From positions 78,417-142,416 of the forward strand of contig NZ_CAKKNC010000010.1 in assembly GCF_918741285.1 (NCBI RefSeq): a stretch of DNA of 64,000 bases, given 5' to 3'. The stretch is from Sphingobium sp. CECT 9361. GTDB lineage: Bacteria > Pseudomonadota > Alphaproteobacteria > Sphingomonadales > Sphingomonadaceae. The translations under genes were made by a program, and so were the position numbers. This document shows positions 19,212 to 28,150 of this stretch, piece after piece. Within the stretch, counting starts at the first letter, position 1, and each line of letters opens with the position of its first letter. The notes below the pieces were generated by a model, which had not been told where the DNA came from, did not search any database, and saw only the letters and a list, made by a program, of their open reading frames with translations.

Positions 19212-19826
19212 CTAAAGCAAGACACTCTGCGTCGTGAGCGGCGGATAGACCTGTGTCACCCCCAGGCTCCCTTTCGGCAGGGCCCTCAGCACCGCGCTTG
19301 CAGGCACGGTTGGGTCCAGCCAATCGGACCACTGGGCCCGGGTGAGCGGGATGATCTGGCGCGAATGATAGGGTGCGACGTCTTCGCCAGGTTCCATCGT
19401 CAGCATCGTGAAGGCTTCACCTTCGGGAGTCTCGCGCCAGATGCCCGCGATGCAGAACCACGGGTGATCGCGCAGCGTGAACAGCCACTTGGTCTTACGC
19501 TTCTGCTTGGGATCCTCAGGCTTGGTGAATTCGTAGAAACCGTCCGCCAGGATAAGACACCGGTGGGATGTGAATTCTCTGCCTTCCGCGCGGAAATTAT
19601 AGACCGGCTTGCCGCCCTGCCCTCCCCAGCTCCAGCGACGATTGATCAGCTGGCCCGTTCCGCGAACCTCGCCGCTGCGGACGATCGGCGCCACGTCGCT
19701 GATCTTGATGTCCTCTCGCGCTTCGATGTTGGGCGTGCCCTCGGGCATATCGATCTTGATTTTCAGATCGTCGAAGTCCTGCGCGATCGACGCTATGTCG
19801 ACCTCCAGGCGATAGTCATTACACAT
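19212..19826 (-). CDS. SRAP/YedK-like SOS-associated peptidase (HMCES family)
   Basis: 204 residues beginning MCNDYRL, so Cys2 is available as the catalytic nucleophile after Met removal. The SRAP residues are present: NFRAEG (Asn), ADGFYEFTK (Glu) and APYHSRQIIPL (His). Such proteins crosslink to abasic sites in single-stranded DNA. It is divergent from a shorter SRAP-like gene, and a LexA box (19865-19879) lies between them. Confidence 0.9.
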   Translation of the reverse strand: MCNDYRLEVDIASIAQDFDDLKIKIDMPEGTPNIEAREDIKISDVAPIVRSGEVRGTGQLINRRWSWGGQGGKPVYNFRAEGREFTSHRCLILADGFYEFTKPEDPKQKRKTKWLFTLRDHPWFCIAGIWRETPEGEAFTMLTMEPGEDVAPYHSRQIIPLTRAQWSDWLDPTVPASAVLRALPKGSLGVTQVYPPLTTQSVLL

Positions 19827-19864
19827 TGATCGCTCCGTTCAGGCGCGCCTTGCGAGTCTTCGGC

Positions 19865-19879
19865 GTTCCTATTATGTTC
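19865..19879. promoter_or_regulatory. LexA box between divergent SRAP genes
   Basis: GTTC-CTATTAT-GTTC is an exact match to the 4-7-4 LexA consensus. It lies 38 bp upstream of the SRAP gene start at 19826 and 6 bp upstream of the ATG at 19886 of the divergent paralogue. It overlaps an alternative ATG at 19874, which argues for the later start. Confidence 0.82.
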
Positions 19880-19885
19880 CATCGC

Positions 19886-20392
19886 ATGGACTCGCCAACT
19901 CCATTCGACTCGGATGCACCCGTCGGGAGCAAACGCGCCATCATCCGATACAATCCGGATAATAGCGCAGAGCTTGAAATGGTCGAGGCGACATGGGGTT
20001 CAAACCCGCGGTTCAGCGATGGGACGTCGTACCGGTTCGTTCGCTCGGAAGGAAAGACCTTCCCGAGCCATCGCTGCCTCATGCCAGCTACCGAATTCCA
20101 TATGACGGTGAAAGACCGGCGGTACCGGGTTCGGCTCGACGACGGAAATTTCTTCTATCTCGCTGGCGTCTGGGAACCGCCGATGGCCGGCTACCCACTC
20201 GCTTTCCGCATCATCACGGTCGCTGCCAACGCCGAGGTCAGTCGCTATCAGGATCGCCACGGGGCCATCATCCTGCGTCGCCAGGTCATGCAGTGGCTTA
20301 GTAAGACCGATCTGCTGGAGACGCCTCCGGCGCGCATTTTCGTCGTTGATGAGATTCCGAACGGTCCTCGCCAGCCCGCTCTCGTCTTGTGA
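19886..20392 (+). CDS. SRAP-like paralogue lacking the catalytic cysteine
   Basis: 168 residues from the ATG at 19886; another in-frame ATG at 19874 falls inside the LexA box. The core clearly resembles the divergent SRAP protein: FVRSEGKTFPSHRCLMPATE aligns with NFRAEGREFTSHRCLILADG, and the later RIITVAANAEVSRYQDRHGA matches the histidine region. The N-terminus is MDSPTPFDSD, so the Cys2 nucleophile is gone, and the asparagine of NFRAEG is also replaced. It probably binds DNA or a partner without crosslinking. Confidence 0.75.
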   Translation: MDSPTPFDSDAPVGSKRAIIRYNPDNSAELEMVEATWGSNPRFSDGTSYRFVRSEGKTFPSHRCLMPATEFHMTVKDRRYRVRLDDGNFFYLAGVWEPPMAGYPLAFRIITVAANAEVSRYQDRHGAIILRRQVMQWLSKTDLLETPPARIFVVDEIPNGPRQPALVL

Positions 20393-20443
20393 TCTAACTG
20401 CTAAATGGACGCGAAGCGGTAGGTTCGTGGTAGCGGGGTGGCC

Positions 20444-21103
20444 ATGGAATTTCCTGATATCACTTTTGCGGCTCGGACAGAGCCGCTCGTCCTTTATTGG
20501 CCGGCGCCGGGCGTCCCGTCGGCGCAGCTGGAATTTGCCAGTCTCGATGAGTGGCGCAGGTTTGTCGAAGGCATGGCGCTCGATCCGCTGATCCCGAGCG
20601 TAGTCCGGCTCAAATTCCAGCGTGCGCTCAAGCTCCATTATTTGGCATGGATCGACGGCGATCTGATCAAGGCTGGCGAACTTGTCGCGCTGACCGCGCT
20701 CGAGCTGGCATTGAATGACCGATACGGCGGACAAGTGGCCGGCCGGCCGAAGAAGAAGCTCAAATCGGGCCAGGCTCCGAGCCTTACCGACAAGCCGCCA
20801 CAACGATCCTTCGCTGCGTTGCTAAAGCATATGGTCGACGGCGATGGGCTAACCGACGCGGACATACCCATGATCGCGCGGTGTGGTGGGACGGCCGTAG
20901 GCCAATTGACCGGGACGACGAAGCCGACGCTCGCGGATCGGCGCAACGGACTGGCGCATGGCGATCCGTTCGATGGGCTTCCGACCAGCGGGCTCATCGA
21001 GCTCGTCCGGGACCTCATCGATTTCGCCTATCGCGACTATACCAAGGAAGGTCGGGCCCTAGGAATTGTCAGCCATGACACTTTACCAAGCGTTTCTGGG
21101 TAA
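20444..21103 (+). CDS. hypothetical protein with a HEPN-like RNxxxH motif
   Basis: 219 residues from the ATG at 20444 (a GTG two codons earlier is possible). Family not recognised. Near the C-terminus, ADRRNGLAHGDPF (R167-N168...H172) fits the Rx4-6H signature of HEPN RNases in a helical context (GLIELVRDLIDFAY follows). The N-terminal half may be a second helical domain. The stop codon lies inside a 12-bp inverted repeat. Confidence 0.5.
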   Translation: MEFPDITFAARTEPLVLYWPAPGVPSAQLEFASLDEWRRFVEGMALDPLIPSVVRLKFQRALKLHYLAWIDGDLIKAGELVALTALELALNDRYGGQVAGRPKKKLKSGQAPSLTDKPPQRSFAALLKHMVDGDGLTDADIPMIARCGGTAVGQLTGTTKPTLADRRNGLAHGDPFDGLPTSGLIELVRDLIDFAYRDYTKEGRALGIVSHDTLPSVSG

Positions 21104-21110
21104 AGTGTCA
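21076..21110. repeat. 12-bp perfect inverted repeat spanning a stop codon
   Basis: TGACACTTTACC at 21076-21087 and GGTAAAGTGTCA at 21099-21110 are perfect reverse complements around an 11-nt loop. The TAA stop of the HEPN-like gene lies in the right arm. No T tract follows, so it is not a classical terminator. It could be a protein-binding site or the trace of a small mobile element. The next 230 bp have no gene that I can see. Confidence 0.6.
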
Positions 21111-21337
21111 CTGGTGGCAGCTTACGGGATATTGAGCGCGCACCGCATCGGTGATCAATCCTCGGCCGCGATCGTAACCCTCAAGCCATCCAGCGCATCC
21201 GTCACCGGAATCTGGCACGACAGACGCGAATACGCATCGCGATCCGATGCAGCCGCCCTTTCCTGTCGACCCACGACACGCTGCCTAGCCGTGCTGCCTC
21301 GCGCTCAGCGCGCCGACGATCGCGCATATAGTCCCGA

Positions 21338-21943
21338 TCATCGTGTCCCATTGAAGCGCCCTTCGAGTGGCCATGTACGCACCGGCATTGGCAAGCGCGT
21401 CACCGCGGGGGCTGACTGCAGCGCAGCGTCTCGCAGGTGCCCGACCGCGGCTTGGGCCGTGGCGATGGTCGCGCGGTCCGACGCGGAAATGCGGATCGTC
21501 TGATAGCCCGCCTGCGTCGTCATCGCCTCACGTTGCAGGTTTTCGTCAGGCTCGGCGAAGCGTTCGTCCATTTCGATCAAAGCGACGATTGAACTTGAGG
21601 TAGGATCGACGATGACGAAGTCGACAATCCTCCGCTGGAATGCGTTGCCGTCCGTCCCCCGCTGCCAGTGGCCCGGGCGACCGCCCGGCGCGAGGAGCGC
21701 ACCCATCGAAACCTGGGCGTGGATCCGATACATCGGAAGGGCCCGCTCGAGAGCGGCGAGCATCGCGTGCTTACGGTTCGTCAGGAAGGGCTTTGCTACC
21801 GGCACCGGCAAAGGGTCGTTCTTGACCCTGCTGCGGATGCGCGACGCGATCCATACCGCCAGACCGATCACCACAAGCGCGCCCATGGCGAGCGCCAGGG
21901 TGCCATGTGGCAATTGGCCAAGCCGGCCGAAATACTCTGACAT
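21338..21943 (-). CDS. DUF2726-like membrane-anchored protein
   Basis: 201 residues from the ATG at 21943, preceded by GGGAGATG; the frame upstream is low-complexity noise. Residues about 17-35 form a membrane helix (LALAMGALVVIGLAVWIA). The soluble part, LTNRKHAMLAALERALPMYR to IVDFVIVDPTSSSIVALIEM, matches DUF2726, which has an endonuclease-like fold in some members. Plasmid copies often lie next to relaxase genes, as here. Its role is unknown. Confidence 0.75.
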   Translation of the reverse strand: MSEYFGRLGQLPHGTLALAMGALVVIGLAVWIASRIRSRVKNDPLPVPVAKPFLTNRKHAMLAALERALPMYRIHAQVSMGALLAPGGRPGHWQRGTDGNAFQRRIVDFVIVDPTSSSIVALIEMDERFAEPDENLQREAMTTQAGYQTIRISASDRATIATAQAAVGHLRDAALQSAPAVTRLPMPVRTWPLEGRFNGTR

Positions 21944-21995
21944 TGAACATCTCCCGGTTAGGACATGAGGCTGGCGCCCCATGCCGGAGCGCCTT

Positions 21996-22196
21996 TCAGT
22001 TCCAGCCGTCGCGACGGCCCTCGTTGCTGTCTTTGAGGTTGCGGCCGTCGATCGCGGAGCGGCGGATCTCGAGCTCGACCTGGTCGCCTTTGCGGCGCGT
22101 GCGGAAATCGGCGTCGTTAAGGCCGTTACGGCGGGCATAATCCTCGGCCGCTTTTTCGCTGCCGAACTTGCCGCCTTCGTCAAAATCCCATGCCAT
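21996..22196 (-). CDS. small hypothetical protein next to the relaxase gene
   Basis: 66 residues, MAWDFDEGGKFGSEKAAEDY then a basic middle and a C-terminus rich in Arg and Asp. The ATG at 22196 has a good AAGGAGA site 7 bp upstream, which favours it over the longer frame. No family recognised. It lies 45 bp downstream of the relaxase gene and is probably cotranscribed. Confidence 0.65.
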   Translation of the reverse strand: MAWDFDEGGKFGSEKAAEDYARRNGLNDADFRTRRKGDQVELEIRRSAIDGRNLKDSNEGRRDGWN

Positions 22197-22241
22197 GCTT
22201 TGTCTCCTTGATTGGACCGGCACCGTGCCGGCGTTTCGCAC

Positions 22242-25200
22242 TCACAAATCGAGCCCCAGGCTGCGCTCGGGCAGCGGGGGCAGCAGGTCGCTCTTGTCCG
22301 GCTTCAAATCGGGCGGTGGCTTGAGGTCACCGGCCTTCGCCGTGGCCGGGGGCGGCGCGACCGGTCCGTCCGGGACCGGTGGCAGATCGGCGAAGATGTC
22401 GGGCTGATCGACCAGGTTGATGCCCTCGATCGGACCCGGGTCGAACTTCGCCGCGGGCGCCGGTCCCTTTTTCCCGTCGATATCGAGGCGACCGACCGTC
22501 TCGAGCGCGGAGGTCTTGTTGCCGGGGTTGAGGTCGAGCTGGCGCTCGAGCTTCTCGCGGTTGTCCACCACCATCGTCAGCTCGTCGCGGACGCGGGTCA
22601 CGCCGACATTGAACAGGCGCTGGTTGGACAGATTGCGCTCACGACTGTCCATGACCGTGATGGCTTTGTCGGTCGTGATGCCCTGCGCCATGTGCATGTT
22701 GAGCGCGTAGGCAAGGTCGAGACGCGACAGCATCGGATCGCCCAGATCCAGGGTCAGCCGCTGCTGCCCGGCGGTCTCGACGGTCACGCCATTGGCATCG
22801 ACCGTCAGCACGCGCGCCAAGGCGGCGTTGTGGAGGTCGCGGGGCTTGTCGTTGGCGGTCCAGCGGATGCGGTCGCCCTCCCGGACATGGAGGTCTTTCT
22901 TCTGGATGAGTTCAAGCCGGTCGCGTTTCTCGGTGGGTGACAGCTTCTGCGGATCGAAGCGGATCTTCCGGCGGCCATCGCTGAGCTCGACTTTGCCGTT
23001 CGGCATTACGCGCGTGACGTCGTACCGCCCCTTCTCGAGCCCGATGTCCTGCGCGCCGCCGCGGCCGACATCGAGCGTCTGGCCGGCCTGATACGTCGAC
23101 GCGTAGCGCAGCTCTTCGCGGGTCAGATTGACCCGTTCGTAGACGGTGAGGTGGATGCCCTGCCCCCGCACGGTGCCCTCGTCGGCCAGGCCATCCTGGA
23201 TGCGCTGATTGATGATCGCGCGAGATTCCCGGCCGGACGCGAAGACGGCGGTCGCCTCCCGATCGCCTGGTGACAGTGCCAGCCACATGTCGGCGGCGGT
23301 CTCGGGCGCGCTGGCGCTTTCATGGACGTTGTCGCCCAGAACCTTCATCGCCTCGCCCGCCTTGCCGACATTGGCGAGCGCAGCAACGGTCCGCAGCGTA
23401 TCGGTGCGCTGGCGGATATTCTCGTCCATCCGCGCCATGGTGCCGCCGGCCGCCTGGATCATCGCGAACGACTTGCCCGCGTCGATCGAGGAGAGTTGCT
23501 GGCGGTCGCCGACCAGCACGAGTTTGTCGACGCCGAGCGCCTCGGTGATCCGGTGGAGCTTCAGCATGTCGTCGCTCGAGACCATCGAGGTCTCGTCGAC
23601 GACGAGCATGGCACCTGCGAACTTCGCCTGCGCCGCCTCGAACCGAGGCGTGTCGCGCTCGGTCACGAACCGTTCGTTGGCGAGAACGAAAGAGGCGATC
23701 GTCTGGCTCTTGATGCCGGCCCCTTCTGCAAGATCGGCGACCATCTTGTTCTGGAAAGCGAGACCGAAAACGTCGCGGCCCTCACTCTCGGCGACCCGGG
23801 CGACCGCCTGCAGCATCGTCGATTTACCTGCGCCGGCGACGCCCTGAATGGTGACGGTCCGATCCTCAGACGCCATGATCAGCGTGGCGGCGGCAAGCTG
23901 CCCGGCATTGAGCGGGCGATCAGCGGCAGCCTGCAGACGCCCCGGGGCATCGGCGGCGGAGATGACCGGCGCGGCCCGCCCCGCGCTGGCCTCGACTGCC
24001 TTCAGGATGCTCTCTTCGGTGCGTAGCGCGTCCTGCGTGGTGACCATGCTCACGCCTTTGTCGCCGGCGCGCGCGACACCCGGGATAAGCTGGCGATTCT
24101 CGATCAGCTGACCGATGCGGTGCTCGACGGTGTCGACCGTCACGCCCTTCAGCCCAAGGTCCAGCGCTGTCTTCGCCAGCAGGTGGACGTTGAACGCCGC
24201 CTCGCGCTCGGAGAGGATCCGGACGGCGGACGCAACCGCGAGCTGCGAGCGGGCTGTCGCGGGAGACTGGGTGACGCGCGCGAGCCCTGAATCGACCAGC
24301 GGATCGTGCGGGCGAAGGAAGCCGCCGACCAGGTCGCGCGCGCCGGCGATCGCGTCGCTGATCGCGCGGAAGCCGCGCTCAAGCCGGCCGTCGGCGGCGC
24401 TCAGACTTGAGCGTGCCTCGGCCGAAGCGAGCAGGCCCTTTCCGTCGAAGCCGAGCGCCGCTGCCTTGTCGATCCAGCCTTTCAACAGGCCGTCGCGGTC
24501 ATCGACATTGAGCTTGGGATCACGGGTGTTGGTGGTGATCCCGTCGCGGCCCTTGGCCGAGACGATGCCGAGTGCCGCCGCCTTTTCCAGGATCGCCTCG
24601 CGGCGCTGGCTGAAGGCGTCGATCACCGCCTTGGGCACGCCCGCTATCTCGAACGTGCCGTGCTTACCCTTGAGCTCGACCTGGTAGCCCAGCTTCTCGA
24701 GGCCGGCGCGCAGATAGGCGTGGTAGATGGCACCGATCGTCGTGTTGCTGCTCCAGATCTTGTCGGCGTGGAGCGCCTGCCATTTGCCGTCGGGCATCTG
24801 CGTCAGATTGGCGACGACGGCATGGACATGGGCCTGCGGGTCGAGCGCGCGACTCGTGTCGTGCTGGAACAGCGCATAGACCAGATTGCCAGTTTGGACC
24901 GGGACCTTGCGGCCCTCGACATCCTTGCGACCCTCGGCGAGATTCTTCTCGACCCACGCCATGGTCTTCTGGACGGCAGCCATGTTGGCCGCGAGCACGC
25001 TTTTGTCGCCGGCGACATAGGCCATGAGCGACACCGACTTAGGCGCCGAGAAGGTGAGATCGACGCCGTTGCGGCGGTTTTCAACTTGCGCCACGCCCTC
25101 GCCTGACGGCAGCGTCCCGCTCAGGATTTCCTCGAACGCCTGTTTCGAAACCTCGCCTTCAAGGCCCAGAGCTCCGGCCCCTTCCCCGCCCCAAGCGCTC

Positions 25201-25304
25201 TGCTCAGCCGAGCCATCGGCGGTGTAGTAATTGTCCTTGAAGTCGTCCTTCGCGAAATAGTTCGCGGCACCCGAGGCGGAGCGGACCGAGGCGACCGAGA
25301 GCAC
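22242..25304 (-). CDS. MobF-family conjugative relaxase/helicase (TraI/TrwC type)
   Basis: 1020 residues. The N-terminal TrwC-like domain starts MLSVASVRSASGAANYFAKD and carries the paired tyrosines Y26-Y27 for strand nicking. The metal-binding histidines are in DPQAHVHAVVANL near residue 155. A RecD2-like helicase follows, with Walker A GVAGAGKST near residue 490 and DETSMVSSDD further on. The tail is proline-rich. It nicks oriT and unwinds the transferred strand. The coupling protein gene lies 3 bp upstream on the same strand. A probable oriT is at 27.99-28.15 kb. Confidence 0.93.
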   Translation of the reverse strand: MLSVASVRSASGAANYFAKDDFKDNYYTADGSAEQSAWGGEGAGALGLEGEVSKQAFEEILSGTLPSGEGVAQVENRRNGVDLTFSAPKSVSLMAYVAGDKSVLAANMAAVQKTMAWVEKNLAEGRKDVEGRKVPVQTGNLVYALFQHDTSRALDPQAHVHAVVANLTQMPDGKWQALHADKIWSSNTTIGAIYHAYLRAGLEKLGYQVELKGKHGTFEIAGVPKAVIDAFSQRREAILEKAAALGIVSAKGRDGITTNTRDPKLNVDDRDGLLKGWIDKAAALGFDGKGLLASAEARSSLSAADGRLERGFRAISDAIAGARDLVGGFLRPHDPLVDSGLARVTQSPATARSQLAVASAVRILSEREAAFNVHLLAKTALDLGLKGVTVDTVEHRIGQLIENRQLIPGVARAGDKGVSMVTTQDALRTEESILKAVEASAGRAAPVISAADAPGRLQAAADRPLNAGQLAAATLIMASEDRTVTIQGVAGAGKSTMLQAVARVAESEGRDVFGLAFQNKMVADLAEGAGIKSQTIASFVLANERFVTERDTPRFEAAQAKFAGAMLVVDETSMVSSDDMLKLHRITEALGVDKLVLVGDRQQLSSIDAGKSFAMIQAAGGTMARMDENIRQRTDTLRTVAALANVGKAGEAMKVLGDNVHESASAPETAADMWLALSPGDREATAVFASGRESRAIINQRIQDGLADEGTVRGQGIHLTVYERVNLTREELRYASTYQAGQTLDVGRGGAQDIGLEKGRYDVTRVMPNGKVELSDGRRKIRFDPQKLSPTEKRDRLELIQKKDLHVREGDRIRWTANDKPRDLHNAALARVLTVDANGVTVETAGQQRLTLDLGDPMLSRLDLAYALNMHMAQGITTDKAITVMDSRERNLSNQRLFNVGVTRVRDELTMVVDNREKLERQLDLNPGNKTSALETVGRLDIDGKKGPAPAAKFDPGPIEGINLVDQPDIFADLPPVPDGPVAPPPATAKAGDLKPPPDLKPDKSDLLPPLPERSLGLDL

Positions 25305-25307
25305 GCC

Positions 25308-27620
25308 CTAGATCCCCATGTCCATGCCATCGGAATCCCGTCCGCTGGCAAAGCCTTCCCGCAGCTCGACCAGGGTCTGATCCTCGACCTGGGCAGCCCG
25401 CGGTTGCGCGTCGCGACCGTCGCGGCGCTCCTCGCTGGTCCGGGTGCCGGCGGCCTGCTCCTCCGGCTTGTCGCGCGCTGTCTGCGCCTTGTCAGCCGCA
25501 TGGGTAGCGGGCGTCGTCTGCTCGTTGCGATCGTCGCTGCGCTGCGCCGCGCGCATCGTCTCGGCATTCTCCTCTTCGGTCGGAGTGCTGAGGATCCGCG
25601 CCGCCATCTCCTTGGCGAGATTGGTCGCCTCGACCACCTCCTCCACGATCTGGACGGCGCCATCACGCCCACCTGCCTCGCCTCCCGCGCCGTCCTCTTC
25701 GGCGAACACTTCCTCTCCGCGCCTCGACCGCACGGGGGTCATATTGGGTCGGGCGATGAAGCCCTGCGCGACCTGGGGATAGTCTTGCCATTCGAGCAGG
25801 ATGCGCGCCGCCGGGAAGCCGTCGGGGAACTTCACGAAGCCGTGCATCGAGGGCAGATTCGTGATGTCGTCGGCGATGACGAGCGGCTCGACCTGCTTGC
25901 GCGGGGTCAGGGTCGAGGCGTCGCGATTGTTGTTATAACCATAGCTGTACGCCTCATCCATCTGACGCACTTCACGGTTGCCGATGTAACGCGCGCATTG
26001 CTCGGCGGTATCGAGGTCTGCGGTTGCGAGGATGAGCTTGGAGCGGGCGAGCGAGGCGAGATTGCGGGCGCCCTGTTCGCCGTAAACCTCGACCAGTTTC
26101 TCGAAGCTGTGGATGCCCAGGATCATCGCGCCGCCGAACGCGCGCGCGGTCTGGAGGCCATTCTCGATCGCGGGCAGTTTGTGAAGCGCGCCGAGCTCGT
26201 CGAACATGAACCACATGCGCAAGGAACGGGTGCGCGGCATGGTCATGAGGCGGTTGATGCACAGGTCCATCCAGAGCGTGAGCAGCGCCCGGTTCATCGC
26301 CAGATCGACATAGTTGGACGTGATGAAAAGGATCGAGCCGGGCTGCTTGTCGCCGGTGATCCAGTCGCGGATCGAGAACTGCTCACCCTCGTCGGGCAGG
26401 AAGCGCAGGACCTGCGCGTTGGTGTTGAAGACGGCACGGATCGATTCCGCCATCCGGGCGGCTTCAGGGGCGGTCAGCGGGTCGGCGATGGTGTTGGCGA
26501 GGAAGCGGTGCACCCGCTTCAGGTCGGCCGTCATGAGGTTCTCGCTGAGCGCCAGGTTGGTGGTCTGCCCGCGCTCCTGCAGCCGGATGCACATCTCGAT
26601 GAAGAGCGTGCGTGCGGCGAGCGCCCAGAACGGCTCTGACGAGCCGCCGTCGGATGGGATCAAGGCCGCTGCGGCAGCGGTGAACTCGCTATGCGTGCGG
26701 CAATCGTTGAAGATCGACCAGGCCGGGCAGCGTTGGTCCATCGGGTTGAGGATCGTATCCCGCTCGGGATCGTAGAAGGCTTCGACATAGGCGCCTGTCA
26801 GGTCGAAGATGACCGCATTGTCCTGGCGCGCCCGCATCTGCGCGACGAGGCTGCGAAGCTCGGTAGTCTTGCCCGATCCGGTCGTGCCGATGAGCATCGT
26901 GTGCGACTGCTCCATGCGGTGCGGATAGGGCACGCCGGCAAGCGAATAGGGGTGGTGAATGCCGCCGGCTTTCCGCTCGGCAAAGGGCAATCGGAGCACC
27001 GCCGAAGGGCTTAGCCGGGGGAAGAATTGACGCGCATCTTCCTCGAATTTGGCGGCGTTATGTTGGGCGATTTCGGCGAAAAGGACGTCGCGCTCGACCA
27101 GCATCGCGCCGCGTTCGTGGCGTTCCTGGAGGATGGTCTTGCCGCGCCGGCGGGAGATATCGACAAACCAGATCGTGATCGGTGCGATGACGAAAACCGA
27201 GACGAGGATCGAGCCGATAAACGCGTGAACCGTGGTTGCCCACGCCTTCTGGACGGCGGGGATATAGGGCACGGCCGGCATGATCGTTTTGTAGATCTCG
27301 CCGTTCGGCAGCGTGACATTGACGCGCTTGTTGGGATTGAGATCGACCCAGTTCCAAAGCGCCGAATAGAGCTTCATGCAGACGAGCTGGAATCCATGCT
27401 CGTCGAGGCGCAGCGAAAGGATGATGAACCAGGCGGCGAGGAAGGCGAAGAACCAGGCGATGATGGGCAGCTTCGCGCCCGAAAACCACATCAGCATCTC
27501 ATGGGTGAGGAGCTGGCTGCCGCGTGTGAAATTGCCCGAGTTGCGCTGAACCCGGCCCCGCGCGGAGTGATGGGTCAGCGGGATGTTTTTCCCGTTGGAG
27601 CGGATGTCCTCACGCGCCAT
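25308..27620 (-). CDS. traD: TraD/VirD4-like type IV coupling protein
   Basis: 770 residues from the ATG at 27620 (MAREDIRSNGKNIPLTHHSA); the frame upstream of it overlaps the preceding gene. Two membrane segments near residues 45-65 and 140-165 anchor it. Walker A GTTGSGKTT is near residue 248 and Walker B LRMWFMFDELGALHK near residue 465. It is a hexameric ATPase that recruits the relaxase-DNA complex to the secretion channel. The C-terminal 120 residues are charged and disordered. It overlaps the ribbon-helix-helix gene by 11 bp. Confidence 0.92.
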   Translation of the reverse strand: MAREDIRSNGKNIPLTHHSARGRVQRNSGNFTRGSQLLTHEMLMWFSGAKLPIIAWFFAFLAAWFIILSLRLDEHGFQLVCMKLYSALWNWVDLNPNKRVNVTLPNGEIYKTIMPAVPYIPAVQKAWATTVHAFIGSILVSVFVIAPITIWFVDISRRRGKTILQERHERGAMLVERDVLFAEIAQHNAAKFEEDARQFFPRLSPSAVLRLPFAERKAGGIHHPYSLAGVPYPHRMEQSHTMLIGTTGSGKTTELRSLVAQMRARQDNAVIFDLTGAYVEAFYDPERDTILNPMDQRCPAWSIFNDCRTHSEFTAAAAALIPSDGGSSEPFWALAARTLFIEMCIRLQERGQTTNLALSENLMTADLKRVHRFLANTIADPLTAPEAARMAESIRAVFNTNAQVLRFLPDEGEQFSIRDWITGDKQPGSILFITSNYVDLAMNRALLTLWMDLCINRLMTMPRTRSLRMWFMFDELGALHKLPAIENGLQTARAFGGAMILGIHSFEKLVEVYGEQGARNLASLARSKLILATADLDTAEQCARYIGNREVRQMDEAYSYGYNNNRDASTLTPRKQVEPLVIADDITNLPSMHGFVKFPDGFPAARILLEWQDYPQVAQGFIARPNMTPVRSRRGEEVFAEEDGAGGEAGGRDGAVQIVEEVVEATNLAKEMAARILSTPTEEENAETMRAAQRSDDRNEQTTPATHAADKAQTARDKPEEQAAGTRTSEERRDGRDAQPRAAQVEDQTLVELREGFASGRDSDGMDMGI

Positions 27621-27900
27621 GATATTGTACCAGGCGCTTGTCGGTTTCGGCGACGAGCCGCTCACGAAGCTCGGGATATTGCTCGCGGATGATGATGTCC
27701 AAAGCGAGCTGCTGGAACTCGCTGATCCGTGCAAGACGGCGGTGGCTGGCGGTCAGCAGATCGGACGAGGAGAGGAAGACGTCCAGCGCCGACCGGATGA
27801 TGTCGGCGACGCTGAGCTTGCGCTCCGCAGCGATGGTGCTCAGCCGATCCCACTGGGTCCGCTCGAGCCGCACATTATAGTGCCGGTAACTGGTAGCCAA
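27610..27900 (-). CDS. ribbon-helix-helix relaxosome accessory protein
   Basis: 96 residues. Several TTG starts exist; I prefer the TTG at 27900 because an AGGAGG ribosome site lies 6 bp upstream, whereas the first TTG (27906) abuts it. The N-terminus HYNVRLERTQWDRLSTIAAE, then SVADIIRSALDVFL, is a ribbon-helix-helix DNA-binding fold, as in TraY/MobC-type proteins. It probably binds the repeats in the 28.0-28.15 kb oriT region and represses its own operon. Confidence 0.75.
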   Translation of the reverse strand: MATSYRHYNVRLERTQWDRLSTIAAERKLSVADIIRSALDVFLSSSDLLTASHRRLARISEFQQLALDIIIREQYPELRERLVAETDKRLVQYHGA

Positions 27901-27989
27901 GACCAACCTCCTAGCAGGGAGGCTGGTGGGGACTGAAGAAGTCCTGACTTATAGCCTAGAGGCTGGCACGCGGCAAGTTGATCGTCGAG

Positions 27990-28150
27990 TGCCAAACCAT
28001 CGTAGTCGTCCGTACTACGCCCAAGTGGCGGATTTGCGTGGCTTTTACGCGCCGCAAGAACCGTACTACAATGTAGTCGCCTTTCCATCCGCGCTAAACC
28101 GTTGCGCAGCAACGGAAACCTTGCACCTTCAGGTGCGTAGGGTGTGCATA
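27990..28150 (+). other. probable origin of transfer (oriT) with F-like nic core
   Basis: This lies in the 706-bp gene-free stretch between the relaxase operon and a small + strand gene. It holds GTAGT/ACTAC half-sites at 28001-28019 (CGTAGT, ACTACG) and 28065-28077, a palindrome CCGTTGC-GCA-GCAACGG (28099-28115) and a hairpin GCACCT-TC-AGGTGC (28123-28136). The hairpin leads straight into GTAGGGTGTG (28137-28146). In F the nic region is a hairpin arm followed by GTGGGGTGTG, so the geometry and core match. The rest, to 28606, holds only GC-rich hairpins. Confidence 0.65.
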
